From Stomoxys calcitrans (taxonomy: Eukaryota > Arthropoda > Insecta > Diptera > Muscidae): a stretch of DNA of 64,000 nucleotides. Made by a program: the position numbers and the translations under genes. Shown here piece by piece: positions 1 to 12,900 of this stretch. Location: positions 30,985,266-31,049,265 of the forward strand of contig NC_081555.1 of NCBI RefSeq assembly GCF_963082655.1, read 5' to 3'. The number at the start of each line of letters is the position of its first letter. The first letter of the stretch is position 1. Under the pieces are notes generated by a model that was given only the letters and a program-made list of their open reading frames with translations, was not told the origin of the DNA and made no database searches.

Positions 1-164
1 AGGTGGCATTCAGAAACTTTTGCTTGAAGAAGAATGCCAAATTTCTTAGGAACGAAAAATTTCTTTACGAACATTGCAAATGCAAATTTGCCCATGAATA
101 TTCCATTTAGAAACAGCGGCAAACATTGCCTTTGTACTAAGATTCGTAAAGGGTAACTCTTCAT
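1..164. other. No gene seen at window start
   Basis: AT-rich DNA with no recognisable coding or repeat signal. The retrotransposon-like sequence becomes readable only from about position 165, so this may be host DNA next to a 5'-truncated element. Confidence 0.4.
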
Positions 165-599
165 CTCTTCATCAGCCCAAGAAAACCCCTGGATGACCGA
201 GGAGATTCGCAATATTGGGAAAGAGGTCCGCAGACTTTTTAACAGAGCACGTCGTAAATAAGCGGAAGTTTATTGGGATGTGTATTACACACGGCTCAAG
301 CAATACAATAAGATTGTAGCAGAGCGGCAAAACGTGCCTCCTGGAAGCTTTTCTGCGAACATGTCGCTAGCGTTAATAACGCCGACAAGCTAAAAGAGAT
401 TCTCTCAAAAACCCATGTCCAAACTGAAACTTTAGTAGACGACATGGGAGCAAGAGCAGAGACAACGGAGGACATGTTGAGGCTTTTGATGAAAACCCAT
501 TTTCCACAGGATACGACGGAACTCACGGAGACACCGGAATCTTGGAATAATAACGTTGATCGAAGGTTTATAATTACGGAATTTATGGTGTAGGAATCC

Positions 600-2490
600 T
601 TGAGGACCTTCAAATCATTTAAGTCACCCGGACCTGATGGTATATTTCCGGCGTTAGTACAGAAAGAGGCAGACTATCTGGCGCCTCACCTGCCCAAAAT
701 TTTCACAGCGTGCCTAGGACTTGCATATACTCCGAAAGTCTGGCAGGAGGCAAGGGTGGTGTTTATACCCAAGCCCGGCAAGGCAAGTTATGCGACACCA
801 AAGGCCTACAGACGTATAAGCCTTACGTCCTTTCTACTCAAAACCATGGAACGTATTGTGGACACCATGATAAAGAGTAGGACATCCAGCGAACTGCTCA
901 AATACAAACAGCATGCCTATGTCAAGGGAAGGTCGATGGAGATTGCCCTGCACGAGGTTGTGCATAGAATAGAAGAATCCTTCGATGCCAAACCGTACAC
1001 ACTGGCGGTATGCATTGACATCGAGGGGCCTTTTAAAAATGTGCGGACCGACACACTGATCCAATCCTTTGACCAGTACCGGGTGGACCCGGTCCTTAGA
1101 GGCTGGATAAACCATATGTTAAGGTACAGGTGGATAAATTGTGTGTCCCATGGCATAAATAAAGGGTGATTTTTTTGAGGTTAGGATTTTCATGCATTAG
1201 TATTTGACAGATCACGTGGGATTTCAGACATGGTGTCAAAGAGAAAGATGCTCAGTATGCTTTGACATTTCATCATGAATAGACTTACTAACGAGCAACG
1301 CTTGCAAATCATTGAATTTTATTACCAAAATCAGTGTTCGGTTCGAAATGTGTTCAAATTTTGACAAATTTTGTTCAGCGATGAGGCTCATTTCTGGTTG
1401 AATGGCTACGTAAATAAGCAAAATTGCCGCATTTGGAGTGAAGAGCAACCAGAAGCCGTTCAAGAACTGCCCATGCATCCCGAAAAATGCACTGTTTGGT
1501 GTGGTTTGTACGCTGGTGGAATCATTGGACCGTATTTTTTCAAAGATGCTGTTGGACGCAACGTTACGGTGAATGAACACATTTCGAACCGAACACTGAT
1601 TTTGGTAATAAAATTCAATGATTTGCAAGCGTTGCTCGTTAGTAAGTCTATTCATGATGAAATGTCAAAGCATACTGAGCATCTTTCTCTTTGACACCAT
1701 GTCTGAAATCCCACGTGATCTGTCAAATACTAATGCATGAAAATCCTAACCTCAAAAAAATCACCCTTTATAAGAGAGAAAGTGGCACAGGGCATTTTAT
1801 GGCCACTTCTATGGGTGACCACCAAAAATGGCCTATTACGAATGTTGACTGAGGAGGGATTTGAACCCATCTGATACGCAGACGATGTTATAATACTTCT
1901 AAGGGTTAAGGATCCGAACGAGCTATGCAGAAGGTCCGAAAGAGTCTTGCATATGGCATATGACTGGGCCAGACCCAGAGGTCTCAATGTTAACCCAGAG
2001 AATATTGAAATATGCCTGTTCAGGAGGAAGACGAAGGTGGGCCAATTTAACGCACCACGTTTCCTCAATAAGACGATTTCGATATCTGACAAGGTCAAAT
2101 ACTTAGGTGTGATCTTCGACGGGAAACTGAATTGAAGGTGTCACATTCAGGAGCGTACTGAGAAGGCTCACAGATGTTGGGCACTATGTAGACGGGCCGT
2201 AGGCTTGAAATAGGGCCTGAATCTGAGGATAGTCCAATGGCTCTACAGGAGCGTGATTAGAACAATACTTACTTACGCCTCAGTAGTTTGGTGGACTGCT
2301 ATGGAAAAAAGTGCAACATAAGGATCATACAACAGGTTCAGAGAAAATGTTGTCTTGGCATAGGCGGAGCGATGAGGACCACACTTACTAGGGCACTGGA
2401 GACTATTCTAAATATCCGACCCATTGACATACAGATTAAGTGTGAGGCAGCCACTTCCGCTATGAGACTCAAGGCGATGGTAGAATGAAA
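600..2490 (+). pseudogene. Reverse transcriptase domain of LINE, broken
   Basis: The first part (600-1158) reads as RT finger and palm, with SPGPDG near residue 12, the basic strand VVFIPKPGK, and YRRISLTSFLLK. The reading frame is cut at 1160 by a MITE and resumes at 1772. The catalytic YADD motif is present at 1874-1885 but directly follows a TGA stop. Further downstream the thumb-like region reads KVKYLGVIFDGKLN and ASVVWWTAMEKS. This is a dead copy. Confidence 0.8.
1160..1770 (+). mobile_element. 611-bp Tc1/mariner-derived foldback element, copy 1
   Basis: Bounded by TA and by AAGGGTGATTTTTTTGAGG and its reverse complement. The two arms (1160-1355 and 1575-1770) are inverted copies of each other, about 196 bp each. 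Each arm encodes the start of a transposase (MNRLTNEQRLQIIEFYYQ, a helix-turn-helix-like segment). The loop encodes a piece of the DDE/D core (FSDEAHFWLNGYVNKQNCR). It is therefore an internally deleted, non-autonomous derivative. It sits inside the LINE RT and has a near-identical sibling of the same length at 61456-62066. Confidence 0.88.
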
Positions 2491-2654
2491 TGAGGATGGG
2501 AGCAGCTCATACCATGGCGGTATAATCAAGGCGACAATGGGAAACCTGGAAGGAAAGGACGAGGTTTCCGATCGGATACCTGAGATGAACCTTGAAGTCG
2601 AGTGCGAGGCACTGCTTCCATCGCCGCAGGCTTGGATTGACGGAACCATAGCAT

Positions 2655-3065
2655 TGCCATCTGGAAGATCATGTTACACAGATGGATCAAAGCTAGAGGA
2701 CAGAGTTGGCCTGGGGTTTTACATTGAGCACCCAGGGACTGAAATCTGTTTTATACTGCCTAACCATAACACGGTCCTGCAGGGGGAAATCCTAGCGATC
2801 ACGGAATGCGTGAAGTGGTGTGGTGCTAACGCGAGGACGTCGAGTGTGAACATCTTTACCAACAATAAATTTACCATAGGGCAATAACAACCAGGGCGGT
2901 AGGGTCACGAACAGTATTGCAGTGTAAGAAGGAGATTAACGCCTTCTCTGAGGATGGTGAGATCCGCTTTGTTTGGGTGCCGGGCCATAACGGAGTAAGG
3001 GGAAATGAAAGGGCAGACGATTTGGCGGTGAAAGCCAGAGGACTGCCGTCAATAAACGTGGTTAA
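2655..3065 (+). pseudogene. RNase H domain of LINE, catalytic site altered
   Basis: Reads SCYTDGSKLEDRVGLGFY (first catalytic Asp), LQGEILAITECV (catalytic Glu), then IFTNNKFTIG where the sister copies at 45.8 kb and 53.5 kb have IFTDSK, so a catalytic Asp has become Asn. After a frameshift near 2885 the C-terminal GNERADDLAVKA motif with its last Asp is still readable. The comparison between copies is directly visible; loss of activity is inferred. Confidence 0.75.
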
Positions 3066-3352
3066 CCCAAAGCCTTTCGGGTCGACGTAATCCGTGTTAA
3101 GGGAGTGGGCTTCGAATGCGCATGCAACATTGTGGAATAGCGAAACGGTCGGTAGGACGGCGGAAATCCCATGGGGGGATCCAGAAGCAAGAAGGAGGTC
3201 AGTATAGCTATTGGTATCATAACCAGACACAAAGGACTACAATCTCACTTATGTAAAATCGGTGCGGCAACTGATAGCATGTGTAGGGCATGCGGGGAAG
3301 GTGATGAGACTTTGGAGCATTTCTTTGTCATTGCCCGGCTTTCGCGTCTAAT

Positions 3353-3530
3353 ACTTGGCCCCCTATTTGGATATCAGATTCGTATTCTACACACAAATAC
3401 CTTTTATTTAAGTCCCATATTGCCATGGTCAGTAAATAAGTGCTGTTTGGGGGCTGTTTTGGGAAGGGGTGGACCCCCAGAAACTTGGTCCCACATTTGG
3501 ATATCACATTTGTATTCTACTCGCAAAGAC
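3353..3530 (-). repeat. Fragment of the GC-rich ~120-bp repeat family
   Basis: Phrases such as TTGGTCCCACATTTGGATATC and GTATTCTACTCGCAAA are the reverse complement of units in the large array at 10.3-11.0 kb. The fragment lies between two LINE relics, so the region is a mosaic of insertions. Confidence 0.7.
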
Positions 3531-3534
3531 ACAG

Positions 3535-3833
3535 ACAACATGCTGAGGATATGGAGAGAACATTTTACCCAACTGCTAGTGTCCGATGTTGGCGGCGAAG
3601 AGGATACCGCAGAACCAATCCATGATGATGGTATAGAATGTTTACCTCCTAGTCAGAATGAGGTCCAAGTAGCAGTAACCCGACTAAAGAACAACAAGGC
3701 ACCAGGAGCCGACGGGTTACCCGCTGAACTCTTTAAGAACGGAGGCGACACGCTGATAAGGCGTATGCATCATCTTATCTGTGCAATCTGGCTAGAAGAA
3801 CGAATACCCGATGATTGGAACCTCAGCATAATA
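3535..3833 (+). pseudogene. RT fragment of a second LINE (RTE/CR1-like)
   Basis: Continuous reading frame with NNKAPGADGLPAELFKNGG and CAIWLEERIPDDWNLS, the N-terminal RT region of a non-LTR element unlike the LOA-type copies. It breaks off at 3833 where a mariner-type MITE was inserted. The same family appears at 29.16-29.7 kb (plus), where the reading continues into CPVHKKGDKTERANYRGISL. Assignment to RTE or CR1 is uncertain. Confidence 0.7.
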
Positions 3834-4072
3834 TTGGGTTGCCCAAAAAGTAATTGCGGATTTTTCATATAGTCGGCGTTGACAAATTTTTTTTTACAGC
3901 TTGTGACTCTGTAATTGCATTCTTTCTTCTGTCAGTTATCAGGCGTTACTTTTAGCTTGCTTTAGAAAAAAAGTGTAAAAAAAGTATATTTGATTAAAGT
4001 TCATTCTAAGTTTTATTAAAAATGCATTTACTTTCTTTTAAAAAATCCGCAATTACTTTTTGGGCAACCCAA
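3834..4072 (+). mobile_element. Mariner-type MITE, copy 1
   Basis: 239 bp, flanked on both sides by TA. The ends are inverted repeats of about 31 bp that start TTGGGTTGCCCAAAAAGTAA. This TIR resembles mariner ends of the cecropia group (TTAGGTTG...AAAAGTAATTGCGG type). No transposase inside. Full-length siblings are at 31111-31349, 34678-34907 and 56941-57175, and a truncated one at 58281-58423. Confidence 0.88.
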
Positions 4073-4207
4073 TATATAAGATTTTTTCTATAGAAAATTG
4101 GTTGAAGTTTTTTTTTTGCTATAGAAAATTTGAAAAAAATGGAATTTTCATAGAAAAACTCTTCAAAATTGCCTTTTTTTATAAAACAAGCGAAAAAAAA
4201 ATTATTT

Positions 4208-4484
4208 GGATGTATTTTTTCAAGAAAAAATATTTTCATAGAAAATTTTGAGAATTTACTGAAACAAAATTTTGAAAAATTGACCTTAAAAAAGTCAAGG
4301 ATTTTTTGACTGAAAATATCGACAATGTAAAGAGACACATACGGATGAATTTTTTCAAGAAAAAATATTTTCATAGAAAATTTTGAGAATTTACTGAAAC
4401 AAAATTTTGAAAAATTTACCTTAAAAAAAGTCTTGCCAAGGATTTTTTTGACAGAAAATATCGACAATGTAAAGAGACACATAC
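4208..4484. repeat. Two tandem copies of a ~138-bp AT-rich unit
   Basis: The segment starting GATGTATTTTTTCAAGAAAA is repeated almost unchanged from 4345, each ending in GTAAAGAGACACATACG. The copies differ by small A-run changes and one short insertion (TCTTGCC). Open frames here are by-products of A/T runs. Confidence 0.75.
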
Positions 4485-5036
4485 GACGTCCAAAGCTTCT
4501 TTTAGGTGTATTGACATATGGCATAGACTATGAGTGCTTCCAGATCACGGCTAATACAATACACATATGTAACACCTGACATTGGAAACTTGGCAGTTAA
4601 ATGTAAATCAAACATTGAACACCATTGTGATGACATAACTTTCGAGGGAAAAAACCAATAATGTTCTTGACTGAATTAAATGTCTGCTGGCATCATCCAA
4701 GTGTACGCCCACCCGCGCAAGACGATCGAGCAAAAAAATTATTGAATATTTGGCTTATTTTTATAATCATAAATATTGTATGGAAAAAGTTTTACTTTCT
4801 ATTTTCGACTACTGACGAAAATAAAATTTCAAAAAATATAACGCAAAGGAAGCAACACGACAGCCAGCCTAACATTGGCAGGCAACCTCTCGCTTCCAAT
4901 GGCAACAATGGCCAACAACATAAAAAAAAATATGCTTACGTACTTTGCTATCTTCTTCCTGTTTCAGATGCTTCGCTTCCAATAGTAGTCTACATATATT
5001 TGAGCTATTTTTAAGAAGGAAAAACGTACATCCAAA
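4485..5036. other. AT-rich intergenic DNA, nothing recognised
   Basis: Low GC, no conserved motif, no repeat family recognised. Short open frames have no protein-like composition. Confidence 0.4.
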
Positions 5037-5116
5037 CACACACACACACATACATATGTACATACATCTAACATACATACATACATACATACATACATAC
5101 ATACATACATACATAA
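5037..5116. repeat. (CA)n and (CATA)n microsatellite
   Basis: A run of CA dinucleotides changes into about ten CATA tetranucleotides (ACATACATACAT...). Simple sequence likely to vary in length. Confidence 0.95.
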
Positions 5117-5380
5117 TATACATATAGTTTTATTGGTTTGAATACCGCCGCGTATATATTTGTGTCTACAATTCCAATTTGTATTGAGGGAACATTTTCA
5201 TTTCGATTCTTGTTTCTATCTCTTCACTAGATGTTATCACATCATTGATACATGCATGCACACACAGCCACACATAGCCACACTTCATACACTTCATATT
5301 TAAAACACACCAAATTGCTTCGCACTTTTATTCGGACAAAATGCAAACGTTAGAGAGGCCACCGACGCAAAACAAAAACA

Positions 5381-7727
5381 AGTAAAAAGGCATTATGTTC
5401 GGCCGGGCCGAACTTAGGATACCCACCACTTCGGGTATATATGTATGTAAACCCCCTTTCGTCACAGTCCGATGAAAATTGGATAACTTATACACACAAA
5501 TTCGGCACCGACATTGAGTGGTCTTATAAATATAAGTCACTGTTGAGTTTTGTATTTCAAATTTCAACAAAATCGGGTAATATATAAAGCTTTTATGAGC
5601 TTCAGGCCCTTAACCGGCATATCGGTCTATATGACAGCTATTCTAAATACAGTCCTATTTTTACCATATTTGGATCGGATGGCGGGTGGCCTAAAACTAG
5701 TCACTGTTTTAAATTTCAACAAAATCGGATAAGAAATAAATCTTTTATGGGTTTCAGACCCTTTATCGGGAGATCGGTCTATATGGCAGCTATATCTAAA
5801 TGTAGTCCGATCCAAACCATATGTGGGCGGATGTCGGGAGACCTAAAACTACTCACTGTTTCCAATTTCAGCGAAATTGGATAAAAAATAAAGCTTTTAT
5901 GGGCTTGAGACCCTTTTTCGGGAGATCGGTCTATATGGCAGCTGTATCTAAATATAGTCCAATATGAAAGATATTTGGGTCCTATGTTAGAATTCCTAAA
6001 ACTAATCACTGTTTCAAATTTCAGTGAAATTGGATAAAAAATAAAGCTTTTATGGGCTTCAGACCCTACATCGGGAGATCGGTCTATATGGCAGCTATAT
6101 CTAAATATAGTCCGATCTGAACCAATCTTAGGTCAGATGACGGGAGGCCTAAAACTACCCACTGTTACAAATTTTAGCGAAATCGGATAATAAATAGGGC
6201 TTTTATGGGCTTCATACCCTATATCGGGAGCTAGGTCTATAGGGCAGCTATATCTAAATATAGTCCGATCTGGACTATATTTGGTCAGATGTCCGTAAGC
6301 CTAGAACTACTCACTGTTTTAAATTTCAACAAAATCGGCGAAATCGGATAATAAATAGGGCTTTTATGGGCCTCAGACCCTATATCGGGAGCTAGGTCTA
6401 TAGGGCAGCTATATCTAAATATAGTCCGATCTGGACCATATTAGGGTCAGATGTCGGTAAGCCTAAAACTACTCACTGTTTCCAATTTCAGCGAAATCGG
6501 TTAAAAAAATTAAGCTTTTATGGGTTTCAGACCCTTTATCGAGAGATCGGTCTATATGGCAGCTGTATCTAAATATAGTCCGATATGAAACATATTTGGG
6601 TCCTATGTTAGAATTCCTAAAACTAATCACTGTTTCCAATTTCAGCGAAATCGGTTAAAAAAATTAAGCTTTTATGGGTTTCCGACCCTTTATCGAGAGA
6701 TCGGTCTATATGGCAGCTATATCTAAATATAGTCCGATTGGAACCATATTTAGAATCAAAGTTGAGAAGTCTGAAGCTACTCACTGTTTCAAATTTCAAC
6801 GAAATCGGTTAAAAAATAAAGCTTTTATGGGCTTCATACCCTTTATCGGGAGATCGGTCTCCATGACAGCTATATCTAAATATAGTCCGATCTGAACCAT
6901 TCTTAGGTCAGATGACGGGAGGCCTAAAACTACCCACTGTTACAAATTTCAGCGAAATCGGGAAAAAAATAAAGCTTTTATGAGCTTCATACCCTTTATC
7001 GGGAGATCGGTCTATATGACAGCTATATCTAAATATAGTCCGATTGGAACCATATTTAGAATCAAAGTTGAGAAGTCTGAAGCTACTCACTGTTTCAAAT
7101 TTCAGCGAAATCGGTTAAAAAATAAAGCTTTTATGGGCTTCATACCCTTTATCGGGAGATCGGTCTGCATGGCAGCTATATCTAAATATAGTCCGATCTA
7201 AACCATTCTTAGGTCAGATGACGGGAGGCCTAAAACTACCCACTGTTACAAATTTCAGCGAAATTGGGCAATAAATAAAGCTTTTATGGGCTTCAGACCC
7301 TCTGTCGGCAAATCGGTCTATATCTAAATATAGTCCGATCTGAACCATATTTGGGTCAGATGACAAATTTCAGCAAAATCGGATGAAAAATTGCGTTTTT
7401 ATGGGCATTAGACCCTTTATCGGGAAAATCGGTCTATATAGCAGCTATATCCAAATATGGTCCGATTTGGTCCGTTCAAGAACTTAACCAGCATGCATCA
7501 AAAAGATGTATCTGTGCCAAATTTTTCTCAATTTTTGAAGCCTGTAAAGTGATTACAACAGACGGACGGATAGACGGACAGACACACGGACATTCAATCG
7601 TCTTAGAATTTTACGACCATCCGAAATATATATACTTTGTAGGGTCGGAAATTTTTATTTCGATATGTTGCAAACGGAATGACTAAATGAATATACCCCC
7701 TATTCTACGGTGGTGGGTATAAAAACG
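5381..7727 (+). repeat. Array of ~152-bp tandem units, with palindromic head and TATACCC-type ends
   Basis: About 13 units. The motif ATCGGTCTATATGGCAGC recurs at 5621, 5773, 5925 and 6078, a spacing of 152-153 bp. The array opens with the palindrome GTTCGGCCGGGCCGAAC (5397-5413) and GGATACCCACC, and closes with CGGACAGACACACGGACATT and GGTGGTGGGTATAAAAA. These shared ends suggest a mobile unit whose middle expanded in tandem. Internal units also carry an imperfect palindrome around the TATATCTAAATATAGTCCGAT segment. Confidence 0.85.
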
Positions 7728-8330
7728 AAGCAACTGATACAAAGAGGTTTTATATCCAGACATCATACACTATGGAGTACATATGCATGCAATCGAAGAT
7801 ACTCATGCAAGGTGAAGATGCTCTTGAAGTGTTTAACTGCAAAATCCTTTCTGCTATATAACGGCATATCGTAACGAGGATAATGGAAAGTGGGTGATTT
7901 AAAATGGATTATATGGATAAAGCATTGCTGGCCATTCAAGTAAAAGCAATCTTTTTCAGAGACTTGATCTGGATCTGGGCATGGAATCATATTTCACTTC
8001 CAGCCTATAATAAAAACCGCCGCTTTATAGGCATTCTAAGTAAGAGTTAATTGCCGTGTGTGAGTATTTAAGGTCATGGCCGCGAAAGTAACAAAAATTA
8101 CTTACAACTCTTTGCATTTTAGCCTAAAGAGTGACTCACTCACCTTTGCTACGATGCGATCGATGCCTGCGCTAGATGAAGAGAATGTGCGAGTGTGATC
8201 TAGGTGCGTGCGGTAATAGTTTTGTATGGATTAGACAAGAGATTATTTTGTCTCCATATGTTTTTTAAACAAAATGATTAAAATAATAAATAAATATAAT
8301 TTGACAAAAATTCCGATAGCATAACCAAAA
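7728..8330. other. Spacer between two arrays, nothing recognised
   Basis: About 600 bp of AT-rich unique-looking sequence. No convincing gene, RNA gene or repeat match to the rest of the window. Confidence 0.4.
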
Positions 8331-8334
8331 ACTT

Positions 8335-9935
8335 CGACAAAATCTTATATTTTGACAAGCATTTCTATAGAAATAAAATTTTGACAAAATTTTCTATAGA
8401 TACAAAATTTTTACAAAATTTTCCATAGATACAAAGTTTGGACAAAATTTTCTATAGATACAAAATTTTGACAAAATTGTCTATAGATACAAAATTTTGA
8501 CAAAAATTTCTATAGATACAAAATTTTGACAAAATTTTCTATAGATACAAAATTTTGACAAAATTTTCTGTAGATACAAAATTTTGACAAAATTTTCTAT
8601 AGATACAAAAATTTGACAAAATTTTCTATAGATACAAAAATTTGACAAAATTTTCTATAGATACAAAATATTGAAAAAAATTTTCTATAGATACAAAATT
8701 TTGACAAAATTTTCTATAGATACAAAATGTTGACAAAATTTTTTATAGATACAAAATTTTGACAAAATTTTTTATAGATACAAAATTTTGACAAAATTTT
8801 CTATAGACACAAAATTTTCCATAGATACAAAATTTTGACATATTTTTCTATAGATACAAAATTTTGACAAAATTTACTGTAGATACAAATTTTGACAAAA
8901 TTTTCTATAGATACAAAATTTTGGCAAAATTTTCTATAGATACAAAATTTTGACAAAATTTTCTATAGATACAAAATTTTCTATAGATACAAAATTTTGA
9001 CAAAATTTTCTATAGATACAAAATTTTGACAAAATTTTCTATATATACAAAATTTTGACAAAATTTTCTATAAATACAAAATTTTGACAAAATTTTCCAT
9101 AGGTACAAAATTTTCCATAGATACAAAATTTTGACAAAATTTTCCATAGATACAAAATTTTGGGAAAATTTTCTATAGATACAAAATTTTGAGAAAATTT
9201 TCTATAGATACAAAATTTTGACAAAATGTTCTATAGATACAAAATTTTGGGAAAATTTTCTATAGATACAAAATTTTGACAAAATTTTCTATAGATACAA
9301 AATTTTAACAAAATTTGCTATAAATACAAAATTTTCTATAGATACAAAATTTTGACAAAATTTTCTATAGATACAAAATTTTCCATAGATACAAAATTTT
9401 CCATAGGTACAAAATTTTGACAAAATTTTTCATAGGTACAAAATTTTGACAAAATTTTCCATAAATACAAAATTTTCCATAGATACAAAATTTTGACAAA
9501 ATTTTCTATAGTTACAAAATTTTGGCAAAATTTTCTATAGATACAAAATTTTGACAAAATTTTCTATAGATACAAAATTTTGACAAAATTTTTTATAGAT
9601 ACAAAATTTTGACAAAATTTTCTATAGACACAAAATTTTGACAAAATTTTCTATAGACACAAAATTTTGACAAAATTTTCCATAGATACAAAATTTTGAC
9701 ATATTTTTCTATAGAAACAAAATTTTGACAAAATTTACTGTAGATACAAAATTTGGCAAAATTTTCTATAGATACAAAGTTTTGACAAAAATTTCCATAG
9801 ATACAAAATTTTGACAAAATTTTCTATAGATAAAAAAATTTTGATTTCTATAGATACAAAATTTTGACTAAATTTTCTATAGATACAAAATTTTTTGTAG
9901 ATGAAAAATTTTCTAAAGCAATAAAATTTTGACAA
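8335..9935. repeat. 29-bp AT-rich satellite, about 55 units
   Basis: Unit ATAGATACAAAATTTTGAC plus AAAATTTTCT, 29 bp, tandemly repeated with point changes and occasional half units (for example ACAAAATTTTCCATAGAT without the TTGAC segment). A-tract/T-tract steps (AAAATTTT) recur at fixed spacing, which predicts bent DNA. Both strands give long Phe/Lys/Asn-rich open frames only because the unit lacks stops in some phases. Confidence 0.93.
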
Positions 9936-9944
9936 ATCTTATGT

Positions 9945-12900
9945 ATATAAATCAATTTGTGTTTGTCGGTTTGTTTGTTTGTATGTTTATTATAGACTCC
10001 AAAACAGCTGAACCGATTTTCTTGAAATTTTCACAGATGGTTCATAAAGATGGTGCATTTTTTGATATCTGAAGGGGGGGCGTTCCCTCCCCCTTACACA
10101 AATTTTCAGAAACGCCAGATCTTGGTGATGGGTGGTGCGATTTAAGCGAAATTTTATGTGCTCTCTTAAAGTAACCTAAAAATAAAAATGTGGTATCCAA
10201 ATTTCGGAAGGGGTACCTAGGGGGGGCGCCCCACCCCACAACCTACCTAATATATATATGACCCATCACAACAAAATGGGACTCAAATGAAAGGTATTTA
10301 AGAGTAGAAAACGTATCTACTATCCAATTGTCGGACTAAGTATTTGGGGGCCACCCCAACCCCCAACAGAACCCCTAAATCGGACATATTTACCGACCTT
10401 GACAATATGGAACTCAAATGAGAGTTTATTTGCGAGTAGAATACGCATTTGGTATCCAAATGTGGGACCAAGTTTCGGGCGGTGCACCCCTTCCGCAAAA
10501 CACCTTCCAAACAGGACTTATTTACTGATCATGGCAATATGTGGTTCAAATGAAAGGTATTTAAGTGTAGAATATGAATCTGATATCCAAATGTGGGACC
10601 AGGTGTATGGGGGCCGCCCCCTCCAAAAACTCCGCCCATAAGAGGACAAATTTACTACAATAGCAATATGGGACTCCAATGAAAGGTCTTTGGTAGTAAA
10701 GCACGAATCTGATATCAATATTCGGGGAAAAGTGTGTATGGGGCCACACCGACCCCATAGCACCTCCCATATAGGACGTATTTGCTGACCATTCCAATAT
10801 GGGGCTGTAATAAGAAGTATTTTAGAGTAGAACACGAAGCTGATATATATTTTCAGGGTCAAGTCACTGAACGGCCGCCCATCCCCCAAAACACCCCCGA
10901 AACCGATCATGTTTGCCGACTATGGAAATATGGGGCTCAAATGAAAGGTATTTGGAAGTAGACCACGAATCTGATATCATTATTCGGGACCAACTCCCTA
11001 GGGGACGTCCCACCCCCATAACAACGCCCAAATAGGATTTATTTGCTCACCATGACAATTTTGGGTCTCAAAGGGATTGAATCTCGATATTGATAGTTTT
11101 TAGGGCCCATACTCCAAACCGGACATATTTGCTGACTTTTGCAATAAGGGTTTTAAATGAATTTTGAAGCCAATGTCAATATGGGGTTCAAATAAATGAT
11201 ATATGAGAGTAGAGCACGATGGTGATATCCGAAGGGGGGGCGGACCCTCTCCCATACCCCAATTTTCAAAAACGACAGATCTCGGTAATGCGTGCACCGA
11301 TTTAAGCGAAATTTTGTATGACACCTTATGGTACCCCAAAAACACGAAATTGGTAAACAATTTTGGGGTCAAATAATCTGGGGGGACGCCCCATCCTAAA
11401 ACCCACCCGAACGGACATGTGCACCGATTGGGACAATATAGGTATCAAATGAAAGATATTTAAGAGTAGAGTACGTATACAAATTTCACTCTTAAGTTTC
11501 GGAGGGCCCCCACCCCCAAAAACACCACCCAGGAGGACACTTTAACCGCTTTGAGTAATATGGGTATCAAATGAAAGGTATTCAAAAGTAGAATACAAAT
11601 CTGACACAAACATTTTTTTTTTTTGTATATGAGGGCCCTCCCCACCGCCCAAAACCCCCCAGGAGGACAAATTTACCGATTGGGACAATATGGATATCAA
11701 ATGAAAGCTATTTAAAGGTAGAGTCCAATGCTGATATAAAAATGTATTCCTTGTTGTCTGAGGCGCCTCCCCACCCCCCCCCCCCCCCCAAAACCCCTTA
11801 ACAGGACATATTTACCGATTGGGACAATATGGATATCAAACTAAAGTTATTTGAAAGCTGAGTACACATCTGTTATAGGAATTTGGTCCAAGGTGTCTAC
11901 GGGGCTTCCCCAACCCCAAAAATCACCAACCCGAGCATAAATGTCCAACGTCACAAAATGGGTATCGAATGAAAGGTCTTTGGGAGTTGACTACGAATCT
12001 GGTATGCACAATTAGGACAGAGTTTGGGACCGGCCCACACACTAAATACCCTTCAATAGGACGTGTAGTTCGTTTGGGATAATATGTCAATTAAAAAAAA
12101 GTCTATGATAGTATATTTCGAATCTAATGTTTGTATAAGGATTCCAGTATCTGGGTCAGGTTCTACCGTTCCGCAGAACAATAGATCACGACAATAAAAG
12201 ACTCAAAAAGTCGGTGGGACCTCCCAGTAAAGGCAACGCCAAACTGTCATGTAGGATGACCGAGAATACATTGTACTCAAATGAAAGGACGTGTCAGAGG
12301 GCAATCCCCCTTCCCTCCCCCTATCCTACTCAAAAATAATATATGAATAATATAAAATAATATATGAAGGCCAATCAGGATAGAAATTAAAGGTCTTTGG
12401 AACTTTTAACCCTCAAATTGGGATGAACACAGAAGGACCTGCGGATCTTTAAGAATGTGATATCCCAAGTGGTTGCTTTGAAATATGATTTTTAATGTAG
12501 ATAAGCAATACAAAATAATTAATTAGTGTCAATCTGAACGAGACCCGTCGCCCTGAATATCTTGATAGCCTCCTCCAATATGCTTGACATTATGGGGCTC
12601 AAACAAAATCGTGCTCTAGCACAATGCTGATATTATTTCAGGGTCCGCCTCTAAACTCCCTTCAAACCTCCCTTGCATACAATGGCGATAAATAATAGGT
12701 ATTTGATAGTAGAAAACGAATATGATATCCAATTTTGAGGCCAAATGTTTGGGGGTCGTGTCACCCCATAAACTCCCCCTAAACTAATGGCAATCGGGGC
12801 TCAAATCAAAGAAATTTTGAGAGTAGAGCACGACGCTGATATTTTTCAGGGCTAAGTACGTGGATTGCCCCCCACACTGCATACCCCTTAAACTGGACAT

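Larger units (their letters stand above)
165..3350 (+). mobile_element. Decayed non-LTR retrotransposon (LOA/I-like) with RT and RNase H
   Basis: A 5'-truncated, stop-riddled LINE. In order one can read the linker after the endonuclease (about 175-560), the reverse transcriptase (600-2490, interrupted by a 611-bp DNA element at 1160-1770), an RNase H domain (about 2655-3060) and a short Cys/His tail (CRACGEGDETLEHFF near 3280). An RT followed by RNase H in one polyprotein is typical of the LOA and I groups; the exact clade is inference. The same family recurs at 44.9-46.5 kb (plus) and 53.2-54.35 kb (minus). At least ten in-frame stops or frameshifts make it inactive. Confidence 0.8.

Noticed and set aside
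1371..1694. Functional transposase gene in the 611-bp element
   Set aside because: Only part of the core is present, without the N-terminal domain in frame, and it runs into the right arm; non-autonomous.
4006..4524. 172-codon open frame on the minus strand
   Set aside because: A/T-run sequence within a duplicated 138-bp unit and a MITE; not protein-like.
8335..9935. Phe/Lys/Asn-rich open frames on the minus strand
   Set aside because: By-product of the 29-bp satellite; no start context or domain.
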